Assembly: GCA_016721425.1 (NCBI GenBank)
Contig: JADKID010000030.1
Location: 1 to 63,780 of the forward strand
DNA: 63,780 bases
DNA from: Bryobacterales bacterium
GTDB taxonomy: Bacteria; Acidobacteriota; Terriglobia; Bryobacterales; Bryobacteraceae
Direction of reading: 5' to 3'
Made by a program: the position numbers and the translations under genes
The notes under the pieces: generated by a model
What the model saw: the letters and a program-made list of their open reading frames with translations, nothing else
Database searches by the model: none
Told to the model about the DNA's origin: nothing
Part shown: positions 17,193 through 25,576 of the stretch, piece by piece
Numbering within the stretch: position 1 is the first letter of the stretch
How the letters are laid out: every line of letters starts with the position of its first letter

Positions 17193-18050
17193 TTACACCT
17201 GCGACGAAGGAACCCGGAGTGGGGGCGCCGCTACGGCCGCCTGATGCCGATCCGAAGGAGGGGTGGTGCTGAGAAACGTCGCCAGGCGCTTGCGAATCAT
17301 AGTTGGATTGAGCCCATCCAGCACCGCCGCGACGCCCTCCATGATCAACTCCTGATTTCGCAACCTCGTTTTGGCGCGCAGGCGAAGCTTGGCGGCGGCT
17401 GGCAGGAAAACCAGGTTCGCCGAGCCAACTCCGTAGAGCGTGGCGACGAATGCGACTGCAATGCCCTTGCCGACATCGTCGACGTTTTCGATATGCTTCA
17501 TGACCTGAATGAGGCCAAGGACGGCGCCCAGGATGCCCATGGTCGGCGCGTACCCGCCCGCCGATTCCAGCACATGAGGCTCGGTTTCGAGACGCGATTC
17601 CAATTGAGCCAGATCCAGATTCAAAGTCTCCCGGTATTCTTGTAGTGGGACGCCATCCACGGCCAGTTCGATTGCCCGGCGAAGAAACGGATCCGCCAGG
17701 TTTGGGATGTCGTCTTCCAGCTTGGTAATTCCTTCACGACGAGCCTTCTGAGCCAGACGGGCGATCTCGTCGATGAGATGCTGAGGGTCCTCGGGCCGGT
17801 ACCAGAAGATCTCCGGCAGCTTTTTTAGGGTAAGGAGCAGTACGTCCGGTGGGGTCGTCAGGAGTACCGCGCCGAGAGTTCCGCCCAGCACGACGAGAAT
17901 GGCTGAGCCCTGCCGAATGTCCGCGAAGTTGCCGCCGTGAAGCAGGAGTCCGCCGATAATGCTGGCGAAGGCGATGGTGACGCCGGCCAGGCTGGAATAG
18001 TCGAGCCGCATCGCTGTCTTGCTGGTGTCGTTGGGCGGCACGTCACGCAT
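17193..18050 (-). CDS. motA: Flagellar stator protein MotA (first pair)
   Basis: 285 residues with four membrane segments: two near the N-terminus (LAGVTIAFASIIGGLLLHGG; GSAILVVLGGTLGAVLLTTP) and two around 165-215 (YAPTMGILGAVLGLIQVM; GIAVAFVATLYGVGSANLVFLP). Between them is the cytoplasmic torque loop. The start overlaps flbD by eight bases. The C-terminal 30 residues extend beyond the usual family end. Confidence 0.95.
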   Translation of the reverse strand: MRDVPPNDTSKTAMRLDYSSLAGVTIAFASIIGGLLLHGGNFADIRQGSAILVVLGGTLGAVLLTTPPDVLLLTLKKLPEIFWYRPEDPQHLIDEIARLAQKARREGITKLEDDIPNLADPFLRRAIELAVDGVPLQEYRETLNLDLAQLESRLETEPHVLESAGGYAPTMGILGAVLGLIQVMKHIENVDDVGKGIAVAFVATLYGVGSANLVFLPAAAKLRLRAKTRLRNQELIMEGVAAVLDGLNPTMIRKRLATFLSTTPPSDRHQAAVAAPPLRVPSSQV

Positions 18051-18279
18051 GCTTGATTCCGTTCCTCTCGCCTGGAGCGAGCGTTGCGGGAGTATCCGGA
18101 GAAGTGACGGCCCGGCGGAACTGGATGATACGAGAGACGATCTCTTCCGGTGATTCGCGGACCATCAGTCGCTGACCGCTAGTGAGCCTCAACACGGTGT
18201 CGGGCGTCGACTCCACAAACTCGATCAGGTCCGAGTTGAGGAAGATGGATTCCGCGTTCAAACGAGTCACTCTGATCAT
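18043..18279 (-). CDS. flbD: FlbD-family small flagellar protein
   Basis: A 78-residue protein of the small FlbD family (PF06289 type): MIRVTRLNAESIFLNSDLIEFVESTPDTVLRL and GQRLMVRESPEEIVSRI. Its function is not established in most bacteria; it is nearly always found directly before motA or flgE. Not the Caulobacter sigma-54 activator of the same name. First gene of flbD-motA-motB. Confidence 0.92.
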   Translation of the reverse strand: MIRVTRLNAESIFLNSDLIEFVESTPDTVLRLTSGQRLMVRESPEEIVSRIIQFRRAVTSPDTPATLAPGERNGIKHA

Positions 18280-18304
18280 CAGTCCGGCTGGAGCTCCAGA
18301 TACG

Positions 18305-18331
18305 GTGTCGCAGATTGCGGAGCTCTCTTTA
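18305..18331 (-). promoter_or_regulatory. Sigma-28 promoter of flbD-motAB
   Basis: On the minus strand TAAAGAGA, 15 bases after TAAA, then TGCGACAC (18305-18312), 25 bases before the flbD ATG. It shares the TAAAG and GCGACA cores and the spacing with the fliC promoter. Stator genes are usual sigma-28 targets. Confidence 0.5.
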
Positions 18332-18395
18332 GCATTTCTTCAGTCCTATTCCTCTGGCGCGAAAGTGCCGATAGACCCGTATTGGTAGGTCCACC

Positions 18396-19295
18396 TTGGA
18401 AGAAACACCGATCTCTGAACGTCCGGCGAAGAACGGGCAAACGGCCTTTGCGATTCCGGAAATGAACGAGTTGACTGGCGATCGGCACCGCTTGGCGGAG
18501 CAACTGCACGAGGTGCTCGCCGCGGCCCTTACGCGCCGGCTGAGTTCCAGCCTCCGCTGCCCGGTCACGGTCGCGCTGGAGAAGACCGGGCTGATGAGCG
18601 CCTCCAGGCTTCCTGCCTCCGCCAAGGAGTCTTGCTGCTGGGCGGTACTTCGGCTGAATTCGGAGTGTCGCGCCGCAATCGTAATTTCGGATTCGCTCGC
18701 AATGGAGATGGTGGAGCGGGTCCTTGGCTCGACCAACGCCGGAGTCGCGCCATCCCGCCCAATGACGGCACTGGAGCTGAGGCTCATTCAGACTCTTATC
18801 ACGGGAACTCTCCCCGACTTCCGGGCCTGCTGGGACGGGATCAGAGAACTCGATCCAGAACTGGAAACACTGCACCCACGGCCTGGTCTGATGCGTGTAT
18901 TCGACGAAACGCAGGAGTTGCTTCTGCTGCAGTTCCGGGTGGAAACGAGCACGTCCGCTTCGAGTCTGCAGATCCTGGTTCCGTTCTCTGCTCTGCGGCC
19001 GCTATTGGAGGTGTCCGGTGGTGCAATCGTGTCAAAGGCGGAGAGTGGCGACCCGCTCCGCGCAAAGATTCGGGAGAACCTGCTGAACGCCGAGATCGAC
19101 ATCGAGGTGCGCCTGGCTGAATCGAAGGTAGTTCTGTCCGACCTGAACAGCCTCACGCCGGGTCGGATTCTGGTACTCGATGTCAAAGCCGATACGCCCG
19201 CGGAAGCCGCGATGAGAGGGTCAGTCAGACTGGTTGGGCAAGTTCTGCGCGACGGGAACCGGCGCGTGTTCAAATTGACCGAGACACCGGCCTAA
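18396..19295 (+). CDS. fliM: Flagellar motor switch protein FliM (divergent)
   Basis: A 299-residue C-ring protein. The middle is a CheC-like domain (MTALELRLIQTLITGTLPDFRACWDGI), and the C-terminus a SpoA/FliN-type domain (ENLLNAEIDIEVRLAESKVVLSDLNSLTPGRILVLDV). The N-terminus (MEETPISERPAKNGQTAF) lacks the CheY-P-binding LSQxEIDxLL motif found in standard FliM. The frame opens with TTG 18396 after GGTAGGT; no upstream ATG exists in frame. It stands alone on the plus strand, divergent from flbD and convergent with a small hypothetical gene. A GCCGATAG at 18367-18374 resembles a sigma-28 -10 but has no -35. Confidence 0.8.
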   Translation: MEETPISERPAKNGQTAFAIPEMNELTGDRHRLAEQLHEVLAAALTRRLSSSLRCPVTVALEKTGLMSASRLPASAKESCCWAVLRLNSECRAAIVISDSLAMEMVERVLGSTNAGVAPSRPMTALELRLIQTLITGTLPDFRACWDGIRELDPELETLHPRPGLMRVFDETQELLLLQFRVETSTSASSLQILVPFSALRPLLEVSGGAIVSKAESGDPLRAKIRENLLNAEIDIEVRLAESKVVLSDLNSLTPGRILVLDVKADTPAEAAMRGSVRLVGQVLRDGNRRVFKLTETPA

Positions 19296-19567
19296 ACGCG
19301 CGAGTCCACGCTGAGTTGGCGAAGGATATCGGTGATGGCCGCCTGACGTCCGGACGAAGTATTGGTTCCGGCCGGGGCCCGGGCGCTGAATCTGAGATCT
19401 TCTGCTATGGCGAGGAGGATGTCGAACTGCTCCTCCCGGTGAGTGTCCTGTGCTCCGGTGGCGCCGACGGTGGGCAAGGAGTCCAGTGCGGAGTCCAGTC
19501 CCGACCTTCGCGGCGAGTCGAGGGCGGTGAGCAGGTTCTGCGCAAATTCGCGAATGCTGATGTTCAT
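19292..19567 (-). CDS. Small hypothetical protein downstream of flgL
   Basis: 91 residues from ATG 19567, which has AAGGGG upstream (ATG 19600 is an alternative, adding 11 residues). Helical and Ala/Arg/Asp-rich, no membrane segment, no motif recognised. It follows flgL by 70 bp on the same strand, and its stop overlaps the convergent fliM stop. Size and context fit a flagellar chaperone or regulator, without direct evidence. Confidence 0.5.
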   Translation of the reverse strand: MNISIREFAQNLLTALDSPRRSGLDSALDSLPTVGATGAQDTHREEQFDILLAIAEDLRFSARAPAGTNTSSGRQAAITDILRQLSVDSRV

Positions 19568-19637
19568 AGGGTGTGGCCCCTTGGCTGACAACAGGATCAT
19601 CGTAAGAATAGTGCAAGATTCGAGGGTTTTTTCTCGA

Positions 19638-20555
19638 CTACTTTAAATAGTCGAAGAGGCTCACGGCCGGCCGCTGAGCCTGCGCGCCGTATGTGGCATC
19701 CAAGTGGGTGCGTGTCTGCGTCAGGTCCACCGCTGCGGCGGCGATGTCGGTGTCTCTGAGCTCGGATAGAGTCTGCTGCCAGTTCAGCTCGAACTTCGCG
19801 GCGAGGTTGCTCGCATCCTCCAAGCGGTTCTGCAGGTTGCCGTAGTAGGCAAGCTTCTCATTGAGGTGAGCGGCGCCGGCAGTCAGATTGTCGGAGGCCG
19901 CCCGAACCTCTCCAACGTTATCGTGAACCAGCGCGAGCCTCAGGCGGTTGAGAGCAGCAAATACGTTGGACGGGGCTGTTGCGCCCTGTGCATCAGTGGC
20001 ATCAAAGACTGCGTCCGCGGTGAGGGGTTGCGGTAATGTGATGCCGTCGACCGTCTCTACTTGCCTGGCAGGGAAAATGACCGCCTGCCGGAGCGTGCCA
20101 TTCGGCTGCTGCAAGTCAGTCGTGTAGGGTGCCCGCTGATCATTGGCGCCGCTGAAAACGAACCTGCCGTCGGAGTTCGTGCCGGCCAACGCCACCATCT
20201 GCTGGAGCAGTTCTTCGACCTGGCCGGCCAGGGTAGACCGCTTCACGGTGGGGAGGTCGCTCCCGGCGGTGGTGGCGAGCACCTTTGCCTTGTCGAGCAG
20301 TTCAACTGCTTTGGTCAGGGCTAGCTCGGATGCATCCACTTCGGCTTGATAGCGAGTGATGTTGCTGCGTGATTGAACGCTGCGTGCCAGCCTATTCTGA
20401 AGACCTAGAATGGTGCCGACGTCGGCGGGTGCATCGGAAGCGGCCGATACCCGGATGCCGCTGGAGATCTCCGATTGCGTCTTCTGCGCGTGCGCTTGGA
20501 GGCGATCGGCGGCCAACAGAAACTGATCGGCCCGAGAGTTGATTCTGAACGTCAT
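19638..20555 (-). CDS. flgL: Hook-filament junction protein FlgL
   Basis: 305 residues. The N-terminal MTFRINSRADQFLLAADRLQAHAQKTQSEISSGIRVSAASDAPAD and C-terminal ELRDTDIAAAAVDLTQTRTHLDATYGAQAQ are flagellin-like D0/D1 helices. The start at 20555 has GGGAG just upstream; an earlier ATG would lie inside flgK. The protein forms the second junction layer (HAP3) between hook and filament. Confidence 0.95.
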   Translation of the reverse strand: MTFRINSRADQFLLAADRLQAHAQKTQSEISSGIRVSAASDAPADVGTILGLQNRLARSVQSRSNITRYQAEVDASELALTKAVELLDKAKVLATTAGSDLPTVKRSTLAGQVEELLQQMVALAGTNSDGRFVFSGANDQRAPYTTDLQQPNGTLRQAVIFPARQVETVDGITLPQPLTADAVFDATDAQGATAPSNVFAALNRLRLALVHDNVGEVRAASDNLTAGAAHLNEKLAYYGNLQNRLEDASNLAAKFELNWQQTLSELRDTDIAAAAVDLTQTRTHLDATYGAQAQRPAVSLFDYLK

Positions 20556-20565
20556 TCGCGACTCC

Positions 20566-21978
20566 CTATCGCACCATGTCAATCAATGCGGAGGTCAGGT
20601 CGCTGACCACCTGAATCACCTTGGCATTCGCCTGGTAGCTGCGCTGGTATTCCAGCAATTTGGCGGCTTCCTCATCCAGCGAGACGCCGGAAAGCTCTTG
20701 TCGCAGACTGCGAGCCATCGCCACCGCGTCCTCCGCAAACTGAGTCTGCTCGGTTGCGTTCGCGGCGAGCGTGCCCAAGTTGGTGCTGATGCTGGAGTAG
20801 AAATCGGCGTAGGTCTGTCCTGAGATCTGATCGAGCGAGTTCGAGGAGTTGGAAAGAGCGGCCAGTTGGCGCGCTACTCCGTTGGCGTCGGGCGGGGTGC
20901 CACCTGCAATGGCTGCCAAGTCCGAGCCAGCCATCCCCGATACGACCGAGAGTGAAGCGGCGGCGGAACTGACGGAGGAGTACTGAAACAGTGGCTTGCC
21001 GGCCACCGGCGCTGGGTCCACGCTGGAGAGACCGCCGCTGAGGAGCTGGTTGATCCGATCGGCGATGCTGGCAGCCATCGTATTGAGGGAGCCGGGTTGC
21101 GTGCTGTCGCCTTCCACGTCGGCCAGGGTGCCCAGGCGGAAGTCCAGCAGTCCCCCGAGTTTGCCACCCACGGTCAGTGAGGTCACGTCCTCGCCCGACT
21201 GAGCTTGGATCCTGATCGTGGGCGGAGACTGCGTACCTTGCGGCGTGACCACGGACTGCAAACCCGACACCACGTCGCCGTCGACGAGCGGGTGCTGTCC
21301 TCCGACGAGCACTGTGACAGTACCGTCGGCCTTGTTCAGAACTGAAATATTGACCTCGCCGGACAGTTCTTCCAGCGAGGCGTGCAGGTTGGCGTCCAGG
21401 CCCGCATTCGTGCCGCCGTTCGCGATCTGATGATTCAGGCCGGCGATCACTGTCGCCAGTTGGTTGATACGCTGAACCGATGCGCCAATCTGCTGATCGG
21501 CGTACTGCCGCGAATCCCGCACCTGGCTGGCTGCGGATTGGAATGCGTCGCCTACCGAGCGCGCCGCAGAGAGCACCTGTTGCCGCGCAACTGTCGAGTT
21601 TGGTGCCGCGCTCCACGCGGAGAACTTGTCCCAGAGTCCGCCCAGCGCTCCAGCGACGCCCTTCGAAGCATCGGGCGGAAAGGCGGATTCCAGTAACGTG
21701 AGGAGCGTCTGTTGGGCCTTGCCGTACCCCTCATCGGAGACCGCGCCTCGTACGTTCTGCTCGGTGTAGTCCTGGCGGTTGTTGTTGATACCGCTGACCT
21801 TTACTCCACCTGGCTGGCCCTTCTCGGCATCGAAAGTCACCGACGCCATGTCGAGACGCTGCTTGACGTAGCCGGGGGTCTGCGCATTGTTGACGTTGTT
21901 CTGGGTGACGCCGATGGCGCGGTCCAGGATATGGATCGATTGAGCTGTTGCCTGCAGGGTGGACATCAATCCGGACAT
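20566..21978 (-). CDS. flgK: Hook-filament junction protein FlgK
   Basis: 470 residues. N-terminal helices include HILDRAIGVTQNNVNNAQTPGYVKQRLDM, the FlgK signature; the C-terminal EEAAKLLEYQRSYQANAKVIQVVSDLTSALIDMVR closes the D0 coiled coil. HAP1 in the first junction layer. It lies in the long fleQ-like-to-flgL operon. Confidence 0.97.
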   Translation of the reverse strand: MSGLMSTLQATAQSIHILDRAIGVTQNNVNNAQTPGYVKQRLDMASVTFDAEKGQPGGVKVSGINNNRQDYTEQNVRGAVSDEGYGKAQQTLLTLLESAFPPDASKGVAGALGGLWDKFSAWSAAPNSTVARQQVLSAARSVGDAFQSAASQVRDSRQYADQQIGASVQRINQLATVIAGLNHQIANGGTNAGLDANLHASLEELSGEVNISVLNKADGTVTVLVGGQHPLVDGDVVSGLQSVVTPQGTQSPPTIRIQAQSGEDVTSLTVGGKLGGLLDFRLGTLADVEGDSTQPGSLNTMAASIADRINQLLSGGLSSVDPAPVAGKPLFQYSSVSSAAASLSVVSGMAGSDLAAIAGGTPPDANGVARQLAALSNSSNSLDQISGQTYADFYSSISTNLGTLAANATEQTQFAEDAVAMARSLRQELSGVSLDEEAAKLLEYQRSYQANAKVIQVVSDLTSALIDMVR

Positions 21979-21995
21979 GGCTTCTCGTCCCTCCC

Positions 21996-22358
21996 TTAAC
22001 CTTCCAACCGCACTGTGGATGGGAACTGGTCCGCCGACGGCTTCGCTTGGCGGTCGTACAGTAGGTCAGCGCCATGGAGCAACTGGAGCCGCCCGGACAC
22101 CATCTGATCCCCGCGCAGGGCGCATTCCCTCAGCCTGGCCAAGCTCCCCAGTGCCTCCCTGGCCTCAACGCTGGTCAGAGCCAACTTGTCCCGGTCCGTC
22201 CCGGCCGTTGAGAGTTGCTCGCGCACCTCTTCCAGTCGCCGGACCGCCTGTTCCAGCGATTCCGGTGTGGCCTGCAGCAGCAGTTCACGGACGCCGTTGA
22301 CGGTGTCCATCCACTGAACGCGGCGAGGGACCGGGGAAGACTGAGCCGCTGAGCTCAT
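21996..22358 (-). CDS. Probable FlgN-like export chaperone for FlgK/FlgL
   Basis: A 120-residue, helical, charged protein (VRELLLQATPESLEQAVRRLEEVREQL, RLRECALRGDQMVSGRLQLLHGADLLYD). Its ATG overlaps the flgM stop as ATGA, and flgK follows after 17 bp. flgM-flgN-flgK-flgL is the classic order, and FlgN chaperones are short helical proteins with weak conservation. The call depends on this context. Confidence 0.65.
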   Translation of the reverse strand: MSSAAQSSPVPRRVQWMDTVNGVRELLLQATPESLEQAVRRLEEVREQLSTAGTDRDKLALTSVEAREALGSLARLRECALRGDQMVSGRLQLLHGADLLYDRQAKPSADQFPSTVRLEG

Positions 22359-22654
22359 CCACGATCCTCCGATTCCTGAACAAGTGCCTCACTAACAAGC
22401 TGCGGGTCCGGCTCGTAGCTACCGTCGGCCATGAGGGCGGAGAGTCTGGACATCCGTTCCGCCTCTACAATCGGGCTCGCCTCTTTGGCTTTTGCCAGCA
22501 GAGACTGACCACCGGCCAGTTCCACCTTGTCGGCCGGCTTGCCTGCGACTCCAGTTGCGATTCGCGCACCCGTTCCAGTAGCGGGTGGGTTCTGAGTTGC
22601 CCCATTGACCTGTTCTGAGCGGTTTTCGTTGATCGGACTCTTGTCAATCTTCAC
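22355..22654 (-). CDS. flgM: Anti-sigma-28 factor FlgM
   Basis: 99 residues with a disordered N-terminus and the FlgM C-terminal motif: DKVELAGGQSLL, then EAERMSRLSALMADGSYEPDPQLVSEALV. It binds FliA until it is exported through the finished hook, delaying filament genes. The start is GTG, overlapping the stop of the preceding gene as GTGA. Confidence 0.9.
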   Translation of the reverse strand: MKIDKSPINENRSEQVNGATQNPPATGTGARIATGVAGKPADKVELAGGQSLLAKAKEASPIVEAERMSRLSALMADGSYEPDPQLVSEALVQESEDRG

Positions 22655-23019
22655 GGTCGATACCCTCGCACTGCAAGATGCACGGTACTACTGTCGCAAA
22701 TTCCTTGTTCCGCTTGAGGAAAGTTGACCGCCGTCTTTTGCGCCGGCTCGGGGTTGGCCGCGTTCCGGATTCTGTCGAGCTTGAACAGGAAGCGAACTTC
22801 AGCTTGCGGAAGGCCGATTTCAGCGGCTACTCCGGCTTCGTCCATCCCCAACTGCCGCAGGACGCTCGCACGGAGCCCGGCCCTGAGAAGGCTCTGGCCT
22901 AGCGTCTCTTCACAAGGCGAGCCAGCCTCCGGCGCTTCGATCCGGTTCAAACTGGCATCTCGGTGGTCGTTAGGGGCCTGCGATTCCGGACGGTAGCCGT
23001 CAGGGAAGATGCTGATCAT
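22651..23019 (-). CDS. Hypothetical protein coupled between fliN and flgM
   Basis: 122 residues. The only structured part is a possible helix-turn-helix in the middle (VLRQLGMDEAGVAAEIGLPQAEVRFLFKL, about residues 54-82), flanked by polar tails. It overlaps fliN (ATGA) and flgM (GTGA), so it is tightly co-translated with both. It may be a small DNA-binding regulator, but there is no recognised family. Alternatively the helix pair is a protein interaction motif. Confidence 0.6.
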   Translation of the reverse strand: MISIFPDGYRPESQAPNDHRDASLNRIEAPEAGSPCEETLGQSLLRAGLRASVLRQLGMDEAGVAAEIGLPQAEVRFLFKLDRIRNAANPEPAQKTAVNFPQAEQGICDSSTVHLAVRGYRP

Positions 23020-23432
23020 GGGCCCTCCGTTCCGGCCGCCTCATCCGCGAAGAGGAGCGATGCCGATGCTTGGCTGCCGTTGCCAGCCATGGGCTCCTGC
23101 GTATCGCGCGACCGTCGGCCTGCATCAGACGCGCCGCGCGCTCCAGGCACCGAGACGATCTCGATGCCGTAGTACCCGTCCACTACCATTAGATTGCCCC
23201 GTGCGACTACCTTGTTATTGACTACCACCTCCACCGGATCATCTACCCTGGAATCCAATTCCAGAACTGAACCGGCGCTCAGCTCCAGTGCCTCAGCCAA
23301 GGAAACCGTCGCGCGGCCGAATCGGATGCTGACCGGCAGTTCGAGGTCCATCAGTAGATCGCACTGCCAATCTCCCGCGGACGCACCAGCAAAGATCTGG
23401 GGCTGCATACGAGTACTCTCCAAATTGTTCAT
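23016..23432 (-). CDS. fliN: Flagellar motor switch protein FliN (first copy)
   Basis: 138 residues with a SpoA domain at about 28-95: LLMDLELPVSIRFGRATVSLAEALELSAGSVLELDSRVDDPVEVVVNNKVVARGNLMVVDGYYGIEI. This is the complete FliN core of the C-ring. A 40-residue polar tail is extra. The ATG overlaps the fliA stop as ATGA; a second ATG eight codons in is possible. A shorter SpoA protein is encoded at 37684. Confidence 0.9.
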   Translation of the reverse strand: MNNLESTRMQPQIFAGASAGDWQCDLLMDLELPVSIRFGRATVSLAEALELSAGSVLELDSRVDDPVEVVVNNKVVARGNLMVVDGYYGIEIVSVPGARGASDAGRRSRDTQEPMAGNGSQASASLLFADEAAGTEGP

Positions 23433-24202
23433 ACTTCAAAATCTCCTCGCTGCGACGGCCACTTCTTCTCGATCACGACCCGCAAACGCAGGACTGCCTG
23501 CGTCTTCAGTTGCGAGATCCGGCTGTAGTGCAGGTTCATGATCTCGGCGATCTCCTTCAGGCCCAGGTTTTCCTGATAGTAAAGGCCCAGCACTTGCCGT
23601 TCCACCTTGGGCAGTTTCGATATTCCGTCCGCGATAGTCCGCTTCAACTCCGAGCGTTCGAACAGGCGAGCCGGGTCGATGTCTTTGGAGGCGGGGAGGA
23701 AGTTCAGAAGCGGGGATCTTTCGCTGTTCTCGGGCGAAGAATCCAGACTGCCCACGGTAACGCCCCGAGTCTGCACCAAAACCTGCTGGTACTCTTCCCG
23801 GTCCAGTCCCATTTCGGCGGCGATCTCTTCCTCGTCCGGTTGGCGTTGCAGACGCTGCTCCAGTGAACTGATGGCAGTCTGAAGTTGTTTCACAAGCTTG
23901 CGGTGGTGTGGTGCAATGCCATCCAGCCCGCGGATGCTGTCCATGATGGCGCCGCGGATTCGGTAACTGGCGTATGTCGAAAGTTTGACGTTCTGGGTCG
24001 AATCGTAGCTGTCAATAGCTGCGATCAAGCCCAGTACGCCGACAGACACCAGGTCTTCAATGGTGAACTCCTTGGGGAGCCGTTCGTGAATGCGGTTTGC
24101 GATCCAACGCACGAGGGGAAGATTGCTGAGGATCAACTCATCCCTGCTGGATTCCCCGCTACTCACTTCCTCCTGATAGACGACTGCGCGACTGGTGGCC
24201 AT
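23429..24202 (-). CDS. fliA: RNA polymerase sigma factor FliA (sigma-28)
   Basis: 257 residues with regions 2 (LPLVRWIANRIHERLP, EDLVSVGVLGLIAAIDSY, KLSTYASYRIRGAIMDSIR), 3 and 4 (LPKVERQVLGLYYQENLGLKEIAEIMNLHYSRISQLKTQAVLRLR). FliA directs late flagellar genes and is held by FlgM, encoded three genes downstream. It follows flhF by 16 bp. Confidence 0.97.
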   Translation of the reverse strand: MATSRAVVYQEEVSSGESSRDELILSNLPLVRWIANRIHERLPKEFTIEDLVSVGVLGLIAAIDSYDSTQNVKLSTYASYRIRGAIMDSIRGLDGIAPHHRKLVKQLQTAISSLEQRLQRQPDEEEIAAEMGLDREEYQQVLVQTRGVTVGSLDSSPENSERSPLLNFLPASKDIDPARLFERSELKRTIADGISKLPKVERQVLGLYYQENLGLKEIAEIMNLHYSRISQLKTQAVLRLRVVIEKKWPSQRGDFEV

Positions 24203-24218
24203 GGTGTCCCCTAAAACC

Positions 24219-25571
24219 TCAACCTACCTGAGCCAGTTCCCGTTGGAACACGGGCGCGGATCGCCCAAGAAACTCGGATGCCGAGGGTGCTTCCAGATCT
24301 TCGGGAATCTCCTGGCCGCTGCTGAGGTACCCGACCGGCAGTCCGGTCGAGATCGCGAGGGCCAGGCAGGCGCCGAGACTCTCCGTCTGATCGACGTGGG
24401 CGAATGCCAGAAGAGTAGGCCTGAACGATTCGTATTGCCGGGCGGCCGAAACGAGGTCCGCTGCCTTCATCGTGGCCGGCATGACCATCGCCACTTCACA
24501 CGGTCGCGCACGCGCCAGCGCCGTGGCCCACGCTCTACGCTCTATCTCCTGCGAGGCCGAAAAGCCCGGCGTGTCGATGATCAGTAGTTCTTGCTCTGAC
24601 TTGCTTTGGCAGGCTTCAGATAGTTCCTGCGGCCTCTCAACCAGGGTGAATGGGCAACCAACCAGCGCGGAGATCGATTCCATTCGTCTGGTCGACGCCG
24701 GAGTGCTTGAGGCGAGAGCCACGAATCGGACCGGGCGGCCTCCACGGATCGAAACGCCCACTGCGATCTTGATTCCAAGCAGCGTTTTGCCGGAGCCGCA
24801 AGGTCCAACCAATGCCAGTGCTCTGATGCCGTTTGCGGTGCCGAGGCGGGCTGGAGGTTCCAGCAATCGGCTGTGCAGGTGGGCCCGGACGGCGCGCTCC
24901 AACTCATCGCTCCTGACCAGTTGCGGTGCGGCGCTTGGAACGGCGGAAACCCGAGACTGGAACGTCGATGTAGAGGCAAATGGATCTGGGTCAGCACTCT
25001 CGTCGAGAAGGGGGAGCAACGATCTCAGTTGCAGGCGGAGTTGCGCAATCGGGGTGCCCGCATTGCCGCGCCAGTGTCCGCCATTGAGAGTGGAGTGATT
25101 GCTTCCGCTGCAGGTGCGGCCGCGCATCTCAGCCCTCAGGCACCGAACGATTTCACCGGCAAGCGCCGCAGGGAAACCTTCTTCCATCAGGACGAGCTCG
25201 ACCTGCTGCCAGGAGATCAGCCTAGCGTTGGCGCCGGACCCCGGGGCTTCGACGAGAGGTTTCAAGTCCGGGGCACCCGACTTTCCGAGAGAAATGGAAG
25301 AGACGGAGAGGAGTTCCTCCAGAAAGCTCGCATGACCGCCGCTATCGCGCGCCGGTGCGCTCGCGGCCTGGTTGCGTGGTGCCTGGACCCTTCCTTCCGG
25401 GGCCGGATCCGTCGTCTCCCTGCACCCACACACCACCTCAAACGCGCCAAGGTGGAGCGATTCCGCTGGCGTGCGATGGCTCGCCAGCAGCACCGCATCG
25501 GGTCCAAGTTGGCTGTGGGCTGCCGCCAATGCGTCGTGAATTCGATCGGCGAAAAACGACTTCGTTTTCAC
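24219..25571 (-). CDS. flhF: Flagellar biosynthesis GTPase FlhF
   Basis: 450 residues. The N-terminal basic part begins MKTKSFFADRIHDALAAAHSQLGPDAVLLASH, the FlhF opening. The SRP-type GTPase NG domain has the P-loop GPCGSGKT, the G3 motif DTPGFS, and a G4-like AFAHVDQTES (TKLD in most relatives). FlhF sets the polar site of flagellum assembly. The next gene is fliA; the usual partner flhG is not here. Confidence 0.92.
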   Translation of the reverse strand: MKTKSFFADRIHDALAAAHSQLGPDAVLLASHRTPAESLHLGAFEVVCGCRETTDPAPEGRVQAPRNQAASAPARDSGGHASFLEELLSVSSISLGKSGAPDLKPLVEAPGSGANARLISWQQVELVLMEEGFPAALAGEIVRCLRAEMRGRTCSGSNHSTLNGGHWRGNAGTPIAQLRLQLRSLLPLLDESADPDPFASTSTFQSRVSAVPSAAPQLVRSDELERAVRAHLHSRLLEPPARLGTANGIRALALVGPCGSGKTLLGIKIAVGVSIRGGRPVRFVALASSTPASTRRMESISALVGCPFTLVERPQELSEACQSKSEQELLIIDTPGFSASQEIERRAWATALARARPCEVAMVMPATMKAADLVSAARQYESFRPTLLAFAHVDQTESLGACLALAISTGLPVGYLSSGQEIPEDLEAPSASEFLGRSAPVFQRELAQVG

Positions 25572-25576
25572 TTCTG

